The translations under genes were made by a program, and so were the position numbers. A stretch of 64,000 nt of DNA from CAYFZO01 sp965226235. Lineage in GTDB: Bacteria > Pseudomonadota > Gammaproteobacteria > Poriferisulfidales > Oxydemutatoraceae. The notes below the pieces were generated by a model that was not told the origin of the DNA, did no database searches, and saw only the letters and a list, made by a program, of their open reading frames with translations. Shown piece by piece: positions 1 through 8,555 of this stretch (its first letter is position 1; each line of letters begins with the position of its first letter). The DNA lies in contig OZ245335.1 of NCBI GenBank assembly GCA_965226235.1, positions 1,612,001-1,676,000 of the forward strand, in the 5' to 3' direction.

Positions 1-239
1 AGAAACTGGTTGCCGACTGATATAGCTTTATGGTTCTACGATGCTTTTATCCACCAGCCATTTCCCGCTTGGGGGCTAACCCGGTATCATCCGTGCGTCA
101 CTCCGGAGACCAGTTCGCCTTGCCACATCGAAAACCAGGAATGTCGAAGTCGGGGTTTATTACCCGATCTGTAATACGCCCAGCGGGGAATCGAGCGACC
201 GAAAGCAATCCGGTAGCCTGTCAATAAGAGGAACTTTCC
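1..239. other. Upstream region of the sox/mgd operon, no gene recognised
   Basis: No coding sequence that I recognise. A 65-codon reading frame runs through it but has no family resemblance. The only clear signal is a purine-rich Shine-Dalgarno sequence (aagagga, 226-232) just before the ATG at 240. A promoter or riboswitch for the operon would be expected here, but I could not identify a convincing one. Confidence 0.4.
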
Positions 240-1481
240 ATGCCATGGAGTTTGTTAAAATACGGCTTCGCCGTCAGGTACCCGGCCCGCCGGGATATCC
301 CTGCTCCACGCGATCTGAAAAAATCCTACGATGTCGTCATTATCGGAGCCGGAGGACACGGTCTGTCCACCGCCTATCATCTGGCGCGTTATCACGGTAT
401 CACGAATGTCGTCGTGCTGGATAAAGGGTATGTAGGCGGCGGCAACACCGCACGCAACACAACGGTGATTCGCTCGAACTATATCTCGCCCGAGGCGGTT
501 GCGTTTTACAAGGCCTCCGTGGAGATGTTCAAAAATCTATCCAACGAGCTGGGATATAACCAGATGTACTCCCAGCGCGGCCAGCTGACCCTCGCTCACT
601 CTGATGCCAGCGTACGCGCATTTACGCTACGTGCGGAAGTCAACAAACACTTGGGAGTCCGATCCGAGATGGTGGATCGAAGACAGATCCGTGAGATCGT
701 GCCGTGCCTAAATATGGACAAAAACATGCGCTTCCCGATCCAGGCAGGCCTGTGGCACCGTGATGGCGGCACGTCGCGGCATGATGCCGTTGCCTGGGGA
801 TACGCGATGCGAGCGGCGCAAATGGGCGTCGAAATTCATCAACGGACCGAAGTCACCGGCATACAGGTTGACGCAGGCAGGGTCGTGGCAGTGCAAACAG
901 ATCGTGGCACCGTCAAGTGCAACCATGCCGTCCAGGCTGTTGCCGGCATGAGTTCGGTGGTTGCGAAAATGGCCGGGATCCGGTTGCCGATACGAAGCTA
1001 TCCTTTGCAGGCGATGGTTACGCAGCCGGTCAAGTCCTTCCTTGATCCTCTGGTCAGTTCCGCGGGGCTGCATGTCTATGTCTCGCAGACAGCACGCGGG
1101 GAATTTGTCATCGGTGGGGGTTCGGATCCATACGAACTGTATTCGACACGCTCAACCCTGGACCTCAAGGAAACGCTCATTGCGCACACGCTTGAGTTGT
1201 TCCCGTTCATTGCCGAGTTGAAACTGCTGCGGCAATGGGCAGGCATTACAGATATGACTCCAGACTACAGTCCCATCATGGGTGCCAGCCCGGTGAAAAA
1301 TTACTGGCTGGATGCCGGATGGGGCACCTGGGGGTTCAAGGCTACACCCATTTCAGGGAAATGCATGGCGGAGACGCTCGCGAACGAAAAAACAGCCCCG
1401 CTGATCCAGCCGTTTGGGCTCGACCGGTTCAAGACCTTCAAGCTGACCAACGAGGCGGGAGCTACCGCCGCAAGTCATTAG
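240..1481 (+). CDS. soxB: Sarcosine oxidase beta-type subunit (SoxB; alternatively N-methylglutamate dehydrogenase MgdA)
   Basis: FAD-dependent amine-oxidising subunit of a heterotetrameric sarcosine oxidase/N-methylglutamate dehydrogenase. It removes the N-methyl group from a secondary amino acid. The N-terminal dinucleotide fold (DVVIIGAGGHGLSTAYHLA, residues 31-49) is typical of the DadA/SoxB family. The conserved segment RHDAVAWGY (about 180-188) contains the histidine (His181) that in SoxB proteins carries covalent FMN. The C-terminal AGWGTWGFKATP is the usual FAD-contacting tail. The length of 413 aa is normal for the family. The ATG at 240 has a good Shine-Dalgarno site. It is the first gene of a B-D-A-G operon. 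That order is shared by soxBDAG and mgdABCD, so the substrate (sarcosine or N-methylglutamate) is not settled by sequence alone. The nearby trimethylamine dehydrogenase makes the methylamine route attractive. Confidence 0.88.
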   Translation: MPWSLLKYGFAVRYPARRDIPAPRDLKKSYDVVIIGAGGHGLSTAYHLARYHGITNVVVLDKGYVGGGNTARNTTVIRSNYISPEAVAFYKASVEMFKNLSNELGYNQMYSQRGQLTLAHSDASVRAFTLRAEVNKHLGVRSEMVDRRQIREIVPCLNMDKNMRFPIQAGLWHRDGGTSRHDAVAWGYAMRAAQMGVEIHQRTEVTGIQVDAGRVVAVQTDRGTVKCNHAVQAVAGMSSVVAKMAGIRLPIRSYPLQAMVTQPVKSFLDPLVSSAGLHVYVSQTARGEFVIGGGSDPYELYSTRSTLDLKETLIAHTLELFPFIAELKLLRQWAGITDMTPDYSPIMGASPVKNYWLDAGWGTWGFKATPISGKCMAETLANEKTAPLIQPFGLDRFKTFKLTNEAGATAASH

Positions 1482-1491
1482 GGACACACGC

Positions 1492-1767
1492 ATGAAAATA
1501 ATGAACTGTCCACTGAATGGCCCGCGAAATATCTCGGAATTCATCTGCTTTGGCGAAGTTTCCAGGATGCCAGACCCTCAAAGCACCAATGACGACGAAT
1601 GGGCGGATTTTATCTGGATGTCGAACAATACCGCGGGCGTGGTTCGGGAGTGGTGGTGCCATACCGTAACGGCGTACTGGTTCATTGCGGAACGCAACAC
1701 AATCACAGACGAGATCCTGAGAACCTACCCCGCGAGCGATATCTTTAACGAACGGATTGATTTCTGA
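1492..1767 (+). CDS. soxD: Sarcosine oxidase delta-type subunit (SoxD/MgdB)
   Basis: Small (91 aa) delta subunit of the heterotetramer, a structural subunit bound to the alpha subunit. The N-terminal NCPLNGPRNISEF matches the family start, but the second zinc-ligand cysteine of classical SoxD (CxxC near residues 6-9) is replaced by Asn9, and the downstream histidine/cysteine pair is rearranged to CH at 56-57. Zinc binding is therefore probably altered or lost. The protein continues with the family-typical EWADF and REWW segments and ends in RTYPAS. It starts 10 bp after the beta-subunit stop and precedes the alpha subunit by 33 bp. The altered zinc site may point to the N-methylglutamate dehydrogenase branch (inference). 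Confidence 0.82.
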   Translation: MKIMNCPLNGPRNISEFICFGEVSRMPDPQSTNDDEWADFIWMSNNTAGVVREWWCHTVTAYWFIAERNTITDEILRTYPASDIFNERIDF

Positions 1768-1800
1768 ATTCTCTATAAGTATATTTATCAAATAATTGTA

Positions 1801-4725
1801 ATGAAAACTTCTCTCAATCGGTTACCTTCTCCTGCAGGAATACTGGTCAATCACGAGAAGCCGGTAAGCTTCAGTTTTGAAGGTAGGCAATGTACAGGGC
1901 TGGCTGGAGACACCATCGCAAGTGCCTTGGCTGCAAACGACATCTGGCTGCTGTCGCGTTCATTCAAGTACCACCGCCCACGCGGGATACTGTCAATGGC
2001 AGGGCTCGAGGCAAATACCCTCGTGCAGGTCGAGCACGAGCCCAATGTAGCTGCCGACAGGCGAAAAATCACCCCGGGACTCGAGGTGACCGGTCAGAAT
2101 TACGTCGGTAGCCTGGTCAACGACCGATCTGCAAAAATAGCCTTGGCAAGCCGATTTCTTCCGGTAGGATTTTACTACAAGGCATTTTTCCGTCCCCGGG
2201 GGGTGTGGCAGAATCTCTGGGAGCCCATCATCCGGAAACGTGCAGGACTTGGGCAAGTACATCTCGATTCCCCGCGCGATTACTACGACAAAAAATACCT
2301 GTTTTACGAAGTCGCAGTCATCGGCGGCGGGCCGGCCGGCATGAGTGCCGCTTTGAGCGCGGCCAACTCGGGCGCAGAAGTTCTTCTCATCGAGCAGGAA
2401 GCCGTGCTTGGTGGCTCACTCAATTACGGCCGGTTTGACGCGGAAGGCAAGCTGGCGCCTGAACTGCGCACTGAACTCGCCACCGCGGTCGAAAACCACC
2501 TCAACATCGAGGTCATGACAGACGCTGTCTGCAATGGATGGTTCGCCGATAACTGGCTGCCTGTTATCCGCGATCGTCGCATGTACAAGCTGCGCGCGAA
2601 GGAATTGATACTCGCCACGGGAAAAATGGAACAACCTGCAATTTTTCACAACAACGACCTTCCGGGCGTATTGCTGGGGACAGCTGCACAGCGATTGATT
2701 CGCCTGTACGGCGTCCGTCCGGGCAAACAGGCCGTAGTTCTCACAGCTGGCGACGATGGTTATGCAACGGCACTGGAGTTGCTGGAAAACGGCGTGCATG
2801 TCGCGGCTGTCGCTGATCTGCGCGAAACTTTTGACGCAACGCCCCTGTACGAGAAAGTGCGCGCCAGCGATATACCCGTCCACACGGCGTGCGCGGTCTA
2901 CGAAGCGCTTCCGGACAAGCACACGTGCCACATACGTGCCGTGGAGTTACGCAGGATCAAGGGCAAGGGACAATGTGGCGACAGGGTGCAACAGTACGAC
3001 TGCGACCTGCTTTGCGTATCTACGGGGTTCATGCCTGCCTTCCAGCTTGCGCTACAAGCCGGTGGCAAACTGTCATACGATGACGAGGCGTCCATGTTTT
3101 CGATTACAGGGTTGCCTGCCGGCGCACATCTGGCGGGTGCAATCAATGGAGAAAATCAGCTCGGTGCGATAACCGAGTCCGGCACGCGTGCCGGACAAAC
3201 CGCATCTGAGAAACTGGGATTTACCGTGCCGGGCGATGCTCCTCCAAAGCGGATATTTCCCACTTCCTACACCAGCGCTAATCACCCCTGGCCTGTTTTT
3301 CCACACCCCCGGAACAAGGAGTTCATAGACCTGGATGAGGATTTGCAATACCAGGATATCGTGCACGCGTGCCAGGACGGATATGCCGAACTCGAATTGG
3401 TGAAGCGCTATTCGACGGTCGGCATGGGGCCTTCACAGGGTCGCCACTCGGCGCTGGCTACCGCGCGCCTGGTTGCGGACATAACTCGGCGCAGCGTGTC
3501 GGAAATCGGTGTCACGACAGCCCGTCCTCCGCTTTGCGCGGAGAAACTGGCCGTGATCGCGGGACGCAGTTTCGAGCCTGAGCAACTGACCGCAATACAC
3601 CATCGTCACCTGGCAGCGGGCGCACAGATGATGGTTGTCGGAACATGGTGGCGACCTGCCTACTACGGTCCTCCCGAGCACTGCGATCAGTGCATTCGTG
3701 AAGAAAACCTGCAAATTCGTAACAATGTCGGCGTAATCGATGTATCGACCCTGGGGGGACTGGAAATTTGGGGGCCGGACGCCGCAGAATTCATAAACCG
3801 CATATATACCTTTTCCTACTCTAAGCAAAAGACGGGCACATCCCGGTACCTGCTGATGACGAACTCCGCCGGGATGATCACCGATGACGGGATTGCGTGC
3901 AGGTTTGGCGATGAACATTTTTATGTCACCGCAACAACCGGCGGCGTGAATAACGTTCACCGAATGATGCTATGGTGGAACGCGCAATGGTGCCTCGACG
4001 TCGTTATAAACAATGTCACGGCGGCATACGCGGGCATAAACCTGGCAGGCCCCCAATCCCGGGCGGTCTTGCAACAGGTGTGCAGCGACACCGACCTCTC
4101 TCCCGAGGGATTTCCTTACCTGGCGGTACGTACCGGCGTCGTAGCCGGTATTCCGGCGCGCTTGCTCCGCGTGGGCTTTGTAGGAGAACTGGGCTATGAA
4201 ATACATGTGCCGTCCTCACAGGGTGAGGCGTTGTGGGACACGTTGCTGGACGCAGGACAGGGATATGGAATCAAGCCGGTGGGTATCGGGGCACAGCGCC
4301 TGTTACGCCTGGAGAAAGGCCACCTGATTGTCGGTCAGGATACCGACGCCATGACGACCCCACAGGGAGCCTGCTTGGCGTGGGCAATATCCAGAAACAA
4401 ACCATTTTTCGTGGGAAAGCGGTCTTTGCAGATCACCGAACGCCATCCGTCAAACCGCAAACTCGTGGGCTTTTCGACTGAAGCCGCAGAGCATGAAGCG
4501 CCGCAAGAGTCGAACCTGATACTCGACGGCGATTCCATTGCCGGACATATTACTTCGGTCGGATACTCCCCTACCTTGAAGAAAATTGTCGGAATGGGGT
4601 ATGCCCGGGCTGACACCGAGCCAGGTATGTCGATATGTATCAAGCTGAAGAACGGCAACATTCATACTGCCCAGGTCGTGGAGCTGCCGTTTTACGATCC
4701 GGAAAACAACCGCCAGAAAATGTAG
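1801..4725 (+). CDS. soxA: Sarcosine oxidase alpha-type subunit (SoxA/MgdC)
   Basis: Large (974 aa) subunit combining three modules. The N-terminal ferredoxin-like fold is about residues 15-100. A pyridine-nucleotide/FAD Rossmann module has VIGGGPAGMSAAL at about 173-185. The C-terminal aminomethyltransferase (GCV_T-like) folate-binding module runs from about 585 to 960, beginning near the EENLQIRNNVGVIDVS segment. In characterised enzymes the last module passes the one-carbon unit to tetrahydrofolate, giving methylene-THF instead of free formaldehyde. The length fits SoxA/MgdC (about 970-1000 aa). The ATG at 1801 follows an AT-rich 33-bp gap after the delta subunit. The reading frame is intact. 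Confidence 0.9.
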   Translation: MKTSLNRLPSPAGILVNHEKPVSFSFEGRQCTGLAGDTIASALAANDIWLLSRSFKYHRPRGILSMAGLEANTLVQVEHEPNVAADRRKITPGLEVTGQNYVGSLVNDRSAKIALASRFLPVGFYYKAFFRPRGVWQNLWEPIIRKRAGLGQVHLDSPRDYYDKKYLFYEVAVIGGGPAGMSAALSAANSGAEVLLIEQEAVLGGSLNYGRFDAEGKLAPELRTELATAVENHLNIEVMTDAVCNGWFADNWLPVIRDRRMYKLRAKELILATGKMEQPAIFHNNDLPGVLLGTAAQRLIRLYGVRPGKQAVVLTAGDDGYATALELLENGVHVAAVADLRETFDATPLYEKVRASDIPVHTACAVYEALPDKHTCHIRAVELRRIKGKGQCGDRVQQYDCDLLCVSTGFMPAFQLALQAGGKLSYDDEASMFSITGLPAGAHLAGAINGENQLGAITESGTRAGQTASEKLGFTVPGDAPPKRIFPTSYTSANHPWPVFPHPRNKEFIDLDEDLQYQDIVHACQDGYAELELVKRYSTVGMGPSQGRHSALATARLVADITRRSVSEIGVTTARPPLCAEKLAVIAGRSFEPEQLTAIHHRHLAAGAQMMVVGTWWRPAYYGPPEHCDQCIREENLQIRNNVGVIDVSTLGGLEIWGPDAAEFINRIYTFSYSKQKTGTSRYLLMTNSAGMITDDGIACRFGDEHFYVTATTGGVNNVHRMMLWWNAQWCLDVVINNVTAAYAGINLAGPQSRAVLQQVCSDTDLSPEGFPYLAVRTGVVAGIPARLLRVGFVGELGYEIHVPSSQGEALWDTLLDAGQGYGIKPVGIGAQRLLRLEKGHLIVGQDTDAMTTPQGACLAWAISRNKPFFVGKRSLQITERHPSNRKLVGFSTEAAEHEAPQESNLILDGDSIAGHITSVGYSPTLKKIVGMGYARADTEPGMSICIKLKNGNIHTAQVVELPFYDPENNRQKM

Positions 4726-4729
4726 TCGA

Positions 4730-5461
4730 GTGCAAACCCCGTTACAACAAGTGCGTCCTGAGGATTTCAAGACGCGAAGCCCCCTCTACAGAACCCTATT
4801 GGCGGCCGGCGCGCGGTTTGGAAGCTATATGGACACCGCTTGTGCGATGGACTATGGCGGAAGCGAAGAGCAGGAAATATCCCAGGCTAGACAACTGGGC
4901 CTGGCTGATTTAACGCCGTTGCCAAGAACGGGGTTCAAAGGACGGGAAGCGATCCGATGGTTAAGGTCGCAAGGTTTGGAAATCGGCCAGCGTAGCAACC
5001 AGACCTACCTTCAGTCAAACGGCATGCTGGTTGTGCGAATTGCCGATTCTGAAATCATGATCCTGAACAGTTTGAGCAGTCGCGACAATCAATTGGCAAA
5101 CCTGGAGAAGGAACACGCGCGCGGCCATTCTGCAGGGTGTTATTCCGTACCTCGCTTCGACACATCGGCTTGGTTGATGGTTACCGGCCAGTGTGCGAGT
5201 GAAATGTTCGCAAAAATCTGCGGTGTGGACTTGCGTGCGGGAAAATTTCCTCCGGAAGCCATCGCGCAGACCTCGATTGCACGCACGAACGGTATCGTCA
5301 TTCGCAACGGCCTGGGTGAAGTGCCTGCTTTCCACCTGCTGTTCGATAGCGCATCAGCCGATTACATGTGGTCCTGCTTGACGGATGCCTGTAGAGAATT
5401 CAAAGGAGCGCCAGTCGGATATGCCGCGCTGTCGCGGATTGTGGTGCCGCAAACTGTATGA
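4730..5461 (+). CDS. soxG: Sarcosine oxidase gamma-type subunit (SoxG/MgdD)
   Basis: Gamma subunit (243 aa) of the heterotetramer, related to the aminomethyltransferase/YgfZ fold and lying against the alpha subunit. It starts with GTG at 4730, 4 bp after the alpha stop, so translation is probably coupled. Typical features are the N-terminal arginine-rich stretch and the phrase DTSAWLMVTGQCASEM, which resembles the SoxG folate-domain signature. The stop codon coincides with the first bases of an IS481-like end on the other strand (5459-5485), so the last residues may have been trimmed or replaced by an insertion. Confidence 0.8.
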   Translation: MQTPLQQVRPEDFKTRSPLYRTLLAAGARFGSYMDTACAMDYGGSEEQEISQARQLGLADLTPLPRTGFKGREAIRWLRSQGLEIGQRSNQTYLQSNGMLVVRIADSEIMILNSLSSRDNQLANLEKEHARGHSAGCYSVPRFDTSAWLMVTGQCASEMFAKICGVDLRAGKFPPEAIAQTSIARTNGIVIRNGLGEVPAFHLLFDSASADYMWSCLTDACREFKGAPVGYAALSRIVVPQTV

Positions 5462-5462
5462 G

Positions 5463-5697
5463 TCCAACACATATGGGACAAATGAGGCCAGTGTTGAGCG
5501 AGCATTTGACAGGGTGTGCGGTTGCCGATTCCTCGGTGTGGTCGTTGGCCATTATAGCGGTCGAGGTGGTCCAGCAGATGCTGGTTGAACGCCCGTAGAC
5601 CCTCGGCCAGAAGGTCTTCTTCATAATCAACAAAGTCTTCCTGCACAGTGCGGTTGAAACGCTCGTCGAAAGCTTCAACGCTCGGTTTAGAGGCAGG
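5463..5697 (-). mobile_element. IS481-family transposase remnant (C-terminal part)
   Basis: The minus strand encodes a DDE integrase C-terminus, with FDERFNRTVQEDFVDYEE followed by a LDRYNGQRPHRGIG-type motif and PCQML, as in IS481 transposases. Everything upstream of the final catalytic Glu region is missing. The outer end contains the terminal sequence that recurs elsewhere in the window (atttgtcccatatgtg read on the minus strand). It abuts the soxG stop. Confidence 0.75.
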
Positions 5698-5893
5698 CAA
5701 TTTGCATCAGCCAGCACTTGGTTCCAAGGTCTATACGAAGCCAGGCAACTGACCGAAGACTGGCTGGTACCGCCACTGCAACCAGATAAGATTGCATCGC
5801 TCGCTGAGTTACTTACGCTCCCAGCTCAAGCGGCTTGCCAAGATGTTTTTTTTCAGTCCAAGTGGACCGGACCGTTATCAACGGGGAAGATCA
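5660..5893 (+). mobile_element. IS3-family transposase remnant with right end
   Basis: A degenerate reading (LVESFNARF then LYEARQLTEDW) matches the C-terminus of the IS3 OrfB at 7213-7863 (FVESFNARL, LHEARQLIEDW), but in-frame homology breaks down after the tryptophan. The terminal sequence aagtggacc...ggggaagatca (about 5856-5893) is a diverged copy of the IS end at 7886-7913. It is fused tail to tail with the IS481 fragment on its left. Confidence 0.65.
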
Positions 5894-5907
5894 GTGTGTC
5901 AGACAAC

Positions 5908-5929
5908 CGCGGGCCAGCTTGGGCCCGCG
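5908..5929 (-). terminator. GC-rich hairpin downstream of torF pseudogene
   Basis: Perfect 8-bp arms cgcgggcc/ggcccgcg with a 6-nt loop. It lies about 67 bp past the end of the minus-strand TorF-like gene. There is no strong T-run after it, so it is only a possible terminator. Confidence 0.35.
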
Positions 5930-5995
5930 TATTGTCGTTCAAGCATTCTTCCTAAAAAGAGCGTGAAATGCTGAACACGATCCGTTCTTTCGTTG

Positions 5996-6739
5996 TCAGA
6001 TGTCAGAAGGCCCATGATCATCATCGGTATCGTGGTAACGAAGATCCAAGTTGAACTCACCGGCGGCTTTGGTCAGACCGACTTCCCAGTGCGAATACGA
6101 ATATCCGTCGGGCCCGGTCCGCCGGGGCTCGCCTTGTCACCCTCAACATCCTGATAGCCCACTGCAAAGTCAATCCCCATGTCGTTGGGTAAAGGCAACG
6201 CAAGCGAGCCTTTGACATAATAACCGTCACCGTCTTCCAGTGTGAAATCAGGCGAGTACGCTGCAAACAGGCTCACATAGGCAGACTGGATGGTGTAGCC
6301 GAGGGTTCCCCAGAATTCCCATTGATCAGTTTTCAACACCACCTTCACCGTCTTCATCCAACACCACCTCCACATCCACACCCGAGTCTTCTGCGCTGGG
6401 GAAGTTGAAATAGATGAGCATGAAATCGTAATCGAGTCCTCCGGCAGTGGAGTCTGCATACCCTATATAGTAATCAAGCTCTACCGAACTATTAGGCAAC
6501 TCGATATTGGAAGCCCATACGCCGGCATACCAGGTGTTGTAGCCCCAATCAAAACTACCTTGAATAGCGGGGTCCTCGCTGGTAAACGATACGCCGCGGA
6601 AAACATAATCGCTCGTCAAGGTAAGCGTATTGCTGAAGTTCTCTTTTGCAAATGCACCTTCCGCAGAAGCGATTCCGGTGTAACTTAAAGACAGCAATAG
6701 AACGGCTATTGCAGCTGGTTTATAAGTTTGGTATTTCAC
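5996..6739 (-). pseudogene. TorF-family putative outer-membrane porin, two compensating frameshifts
   Basis: The reading starts with a clear Sec signal peptide (MKYQTYKPAAIAVLLLSLS then an ASA cleavage site) and continues with SDYVFRGVSFT, GSFDWGY and YAGVWASN, hallmarks of the Gcw_chp/TorF (TIGR02001) beta-barrel family. The first frame stops at 6326. The middle of the protein (EFWGTLGYTIQSAYVS through GIDFAVGYQDVEGD) is in a second frame, and the end (GPDGYSYSHWEVGLTKAAG, then LDLRYHDTDDD and a stop at 5996) returns to the first frame. The total span of 744 bp is a multiple of three, so two opposite indels (near 6335 and near 6115) explain it. A purine-rich Shine-Dalgarno site (gggagaga) precedes the ATG. 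The family is often linked to methylated-amine or amino-acid uptake loci, but its substrate here is unknown. Confidence 0.75.
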
Positions 6740-6892
6740 TGTAGTCTCTCCCTTTCCATAGGTATGGAGTAGTTATTAGGAGCATAATCTTATGTACCGC
6801 TCATTAGCGCAATTCCACTCGCGGATTAACACTAAATAGGTAGAATCGACAAAAACCAACAAGTGGTTGGTGGAAAAAAGTGGCCAGCAGAG

Positions 6893-7212
6893 TCTGATAC
6901 GGCCTGGGTTTGTTAGACACTTTCCTGATTCATTAAATATCGTTGTTCATAGACCGTTGGTGCAACGCGATCATTATGCGTATGTCGGCGCTTCGGGTTG
7001 TAGAACATCTCGATATAGTTAAACATAGATTGCCGTGCGTCTGCACGGCTTTTGTACTTTATTCTTCTGATCTTCTCTTTCTTCAGGTTGGCAAAGAAGC
7101 TCTCTGCCACTGCATTGTCATGACAGTTGCCACGACGACTCATACTGGCTTGTATATTCAGTGCCTTGAGTAACTTCTTACACCGACCGCTTGTATATTG
7201 TGAACCTTGATC
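6893..7212 (-). mobile_element. IS3-family (IS150-like) OrfB C-terminal remnant
   Basis: The minus strand encodes DQGSQYTSG, NIQASMSRRGNCHDNAVAES and an RRHTHNDRVAPTVYE tail, the C-terminal half of an IS3-group OrfB including the second Asp and the catalytic Glu. The N-terminal half is missing and the frame ends abruptly at about 7212, where another IS3 copy of opposite orientation begins. The end sequence tgatacggcctgggt (about 6896) resembles a second copy at 24676. Confidence 0.8.
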
Positions 7213-7913
7213 TACCGGTACCCGCGTTACGGTTATCTGCTGCTGCACCGGTTACTGAGGAACGAAGGCTTGGTCGTCAACCGCAAGCGCACATACCGTG
7301 TGTACGTACAGTTGGGGCTGCAGGTGCGTACACAGCGGCGCAAAAAGCTACGGCGTCCGCGGGTGGCGATGCCGCTACCCACGCGAGTAAACGAGCGGTG
7401 GTCAGTGGATTTCGTGTCCGACCAATTAGCCAACGGTCGGCGGTTTCGTATTCTCAACCTGGTGGATGATTTTTCCAGGCAGTGCGTGGGGCAGATCGTC
7501 GACACCTCAATTTCCGGTGCTCGTTTGGCACGCTATCCGGATCAACCTGGCGAGCGTCAGCCATTGCCCAAAACCCTGGTGTGTGATAACGGGACGGAAC
7601 TGACCAGCAAAGCGATGTTTTTCTGGAGTGCCCGGAGCGGCACGCTACTGCATTTCATTCAGCCTGGGAAACCCACGCAGAATGCTTTCGTGGAAAGTTT
7701 CAACGCCCGGCTTAGAGACAACTGCCTCAACCAGCACTGGTTCCGGAACCTACACGAAGCCAGGCAACTGATCGAGGACTGGCGCCGCCACTACAACCAG
7801 CAACGACCGCATAGCTCGCTGGGCTACGCCACCCCAGCCGAGTACGCAGCACGAGCAGCCTGATAAGATGTTTTTTTCTCATTTCAAGTGGACCTGTATC
7901 AGGGGGAAGATCA
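7213..7913 (+). mobile_element. IS3-family (IS407/IS51-like) OrfB, N-terminally truncated, with right end
   Basis: An open frame to 7863 encodes most of an OrfB transposase. It has YPRYGYLLLHRLLRNEG, then the DDE residues in WSVDFV, LVCDNGTE and FVESFNARL, ending with PHSSLGYATPAEYAARAA. About 60 N-terminal residues and OrfA are missing. The right terminal sequence runs to 7913 and ends in the CA expected for IS3 ends; the final tca is also the (complementary) stop codon of the NarL-like gene. The element is no longer mobile by itself. Confidence 0.85.
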
Positions 7914-8555
7914 CTTGCCAAACCCATGATTCAAGGCCAACACAGCAGCTTCGAGTCTTGAATGAACGTTGAGCTTTCTTAACAGATTTCTCACATGAAC
8001 CTTTACGGTGCCATCCTTTATATCCAGTTTATGCGCAATGAATTTATTGCTCTTGCCGCCAGCAATTAATTCTAAAATCTCTGTTTCCCTCTGTGTAAGC
8101 GAGGCGTTTTGGTTATGACGGATAGAGCTTGCCAATTTTTCGGATAAATTCTGATCGAGCACCGTTTGGCCAGCCATTACACTTTGTAGTTTTGATTGCA
8201 ATACTTCCGGTTCCATATCTTTTAACAAATAACCATCGGCTCCATTACGCAGAGCATTGACCAGATCTTCTTCTGCATCGGAAACGGTTAATACAACCAC
8301 CTTCGAATTGATGCCGTGTTTCTTTAACTCGATTAATGTTCTGATGCCACTCATTCCATCCATATTCAGATCCAGTAAAATCAAATCGGGCTTATGTTTT
8401 AAAGCCAGCTCGATTCCCTCCTGCCCTGACTGGGCTTCACCGACAAGTTTAAATTCATCACCCATGCCGTCAATGAGCTGTGCAACACCTTTGCGAAAGA
8501 GTGGATGATCGTCAATGATCAAAACGGAATTTTCTGCCCGCATCGGAAATCTCAC
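7911..8555 (-). CDS. NarL/FixJ-family response regulator
   Basis: A 214-aa two-domain regulator. The N-terminal receiver has the acidic pair in VLIIDDHP (about 11-18), the phospho-acceptor Asp in LILLDLNMDGMSG and the Lys in GYLLKDMEPE. The C-terminal GerE helix-turn-helix has SLTQRETEILELIAGG and GTVKVHVRNLLRKL. The residue pattern around the acceptor and GADGYLLKDMEPE is particularly NarL-like. The ATG at 8555 overlaps the upstream kinase by 4 bp; an internal ATG at 8543 is an alternative start. The stop codon lies inside the terminal bases of an IS3 end, so the original C-terminus may have been a few residues longer. It is probably phosphorylated by the adjacent kinase. Target genes are unknown; the flanking amine-catabolism operons are candidates. 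Confidence 0.88.
   Translation of the reverse strand: MRFPMRAENSVLIIDDHPLFRKGVAQLIDGMGDEFKLVGEAQSGQEGIELALKHKPDLILLDLNMDGMSGIRTLIELKKHGINSKVVVLTVSDAEEDLVNALRNGADGYLLKDMEPEVLQSKLQSVMAGQTVLDQNLSEKLASSIRHNQNASLTQRETEILELIAGGKSNKFIAHKLDIKDGTVKVHVRNLLRKLNVHSRLEAAVLALNHGFGK

Noticed and set aside
1..239. Glycine-type riboswitch upstream of the sox/mgd operon
   Set aside because: Some gga/ccg-rich segments are suggestive but I could not fit either aptamer core of the consensus.
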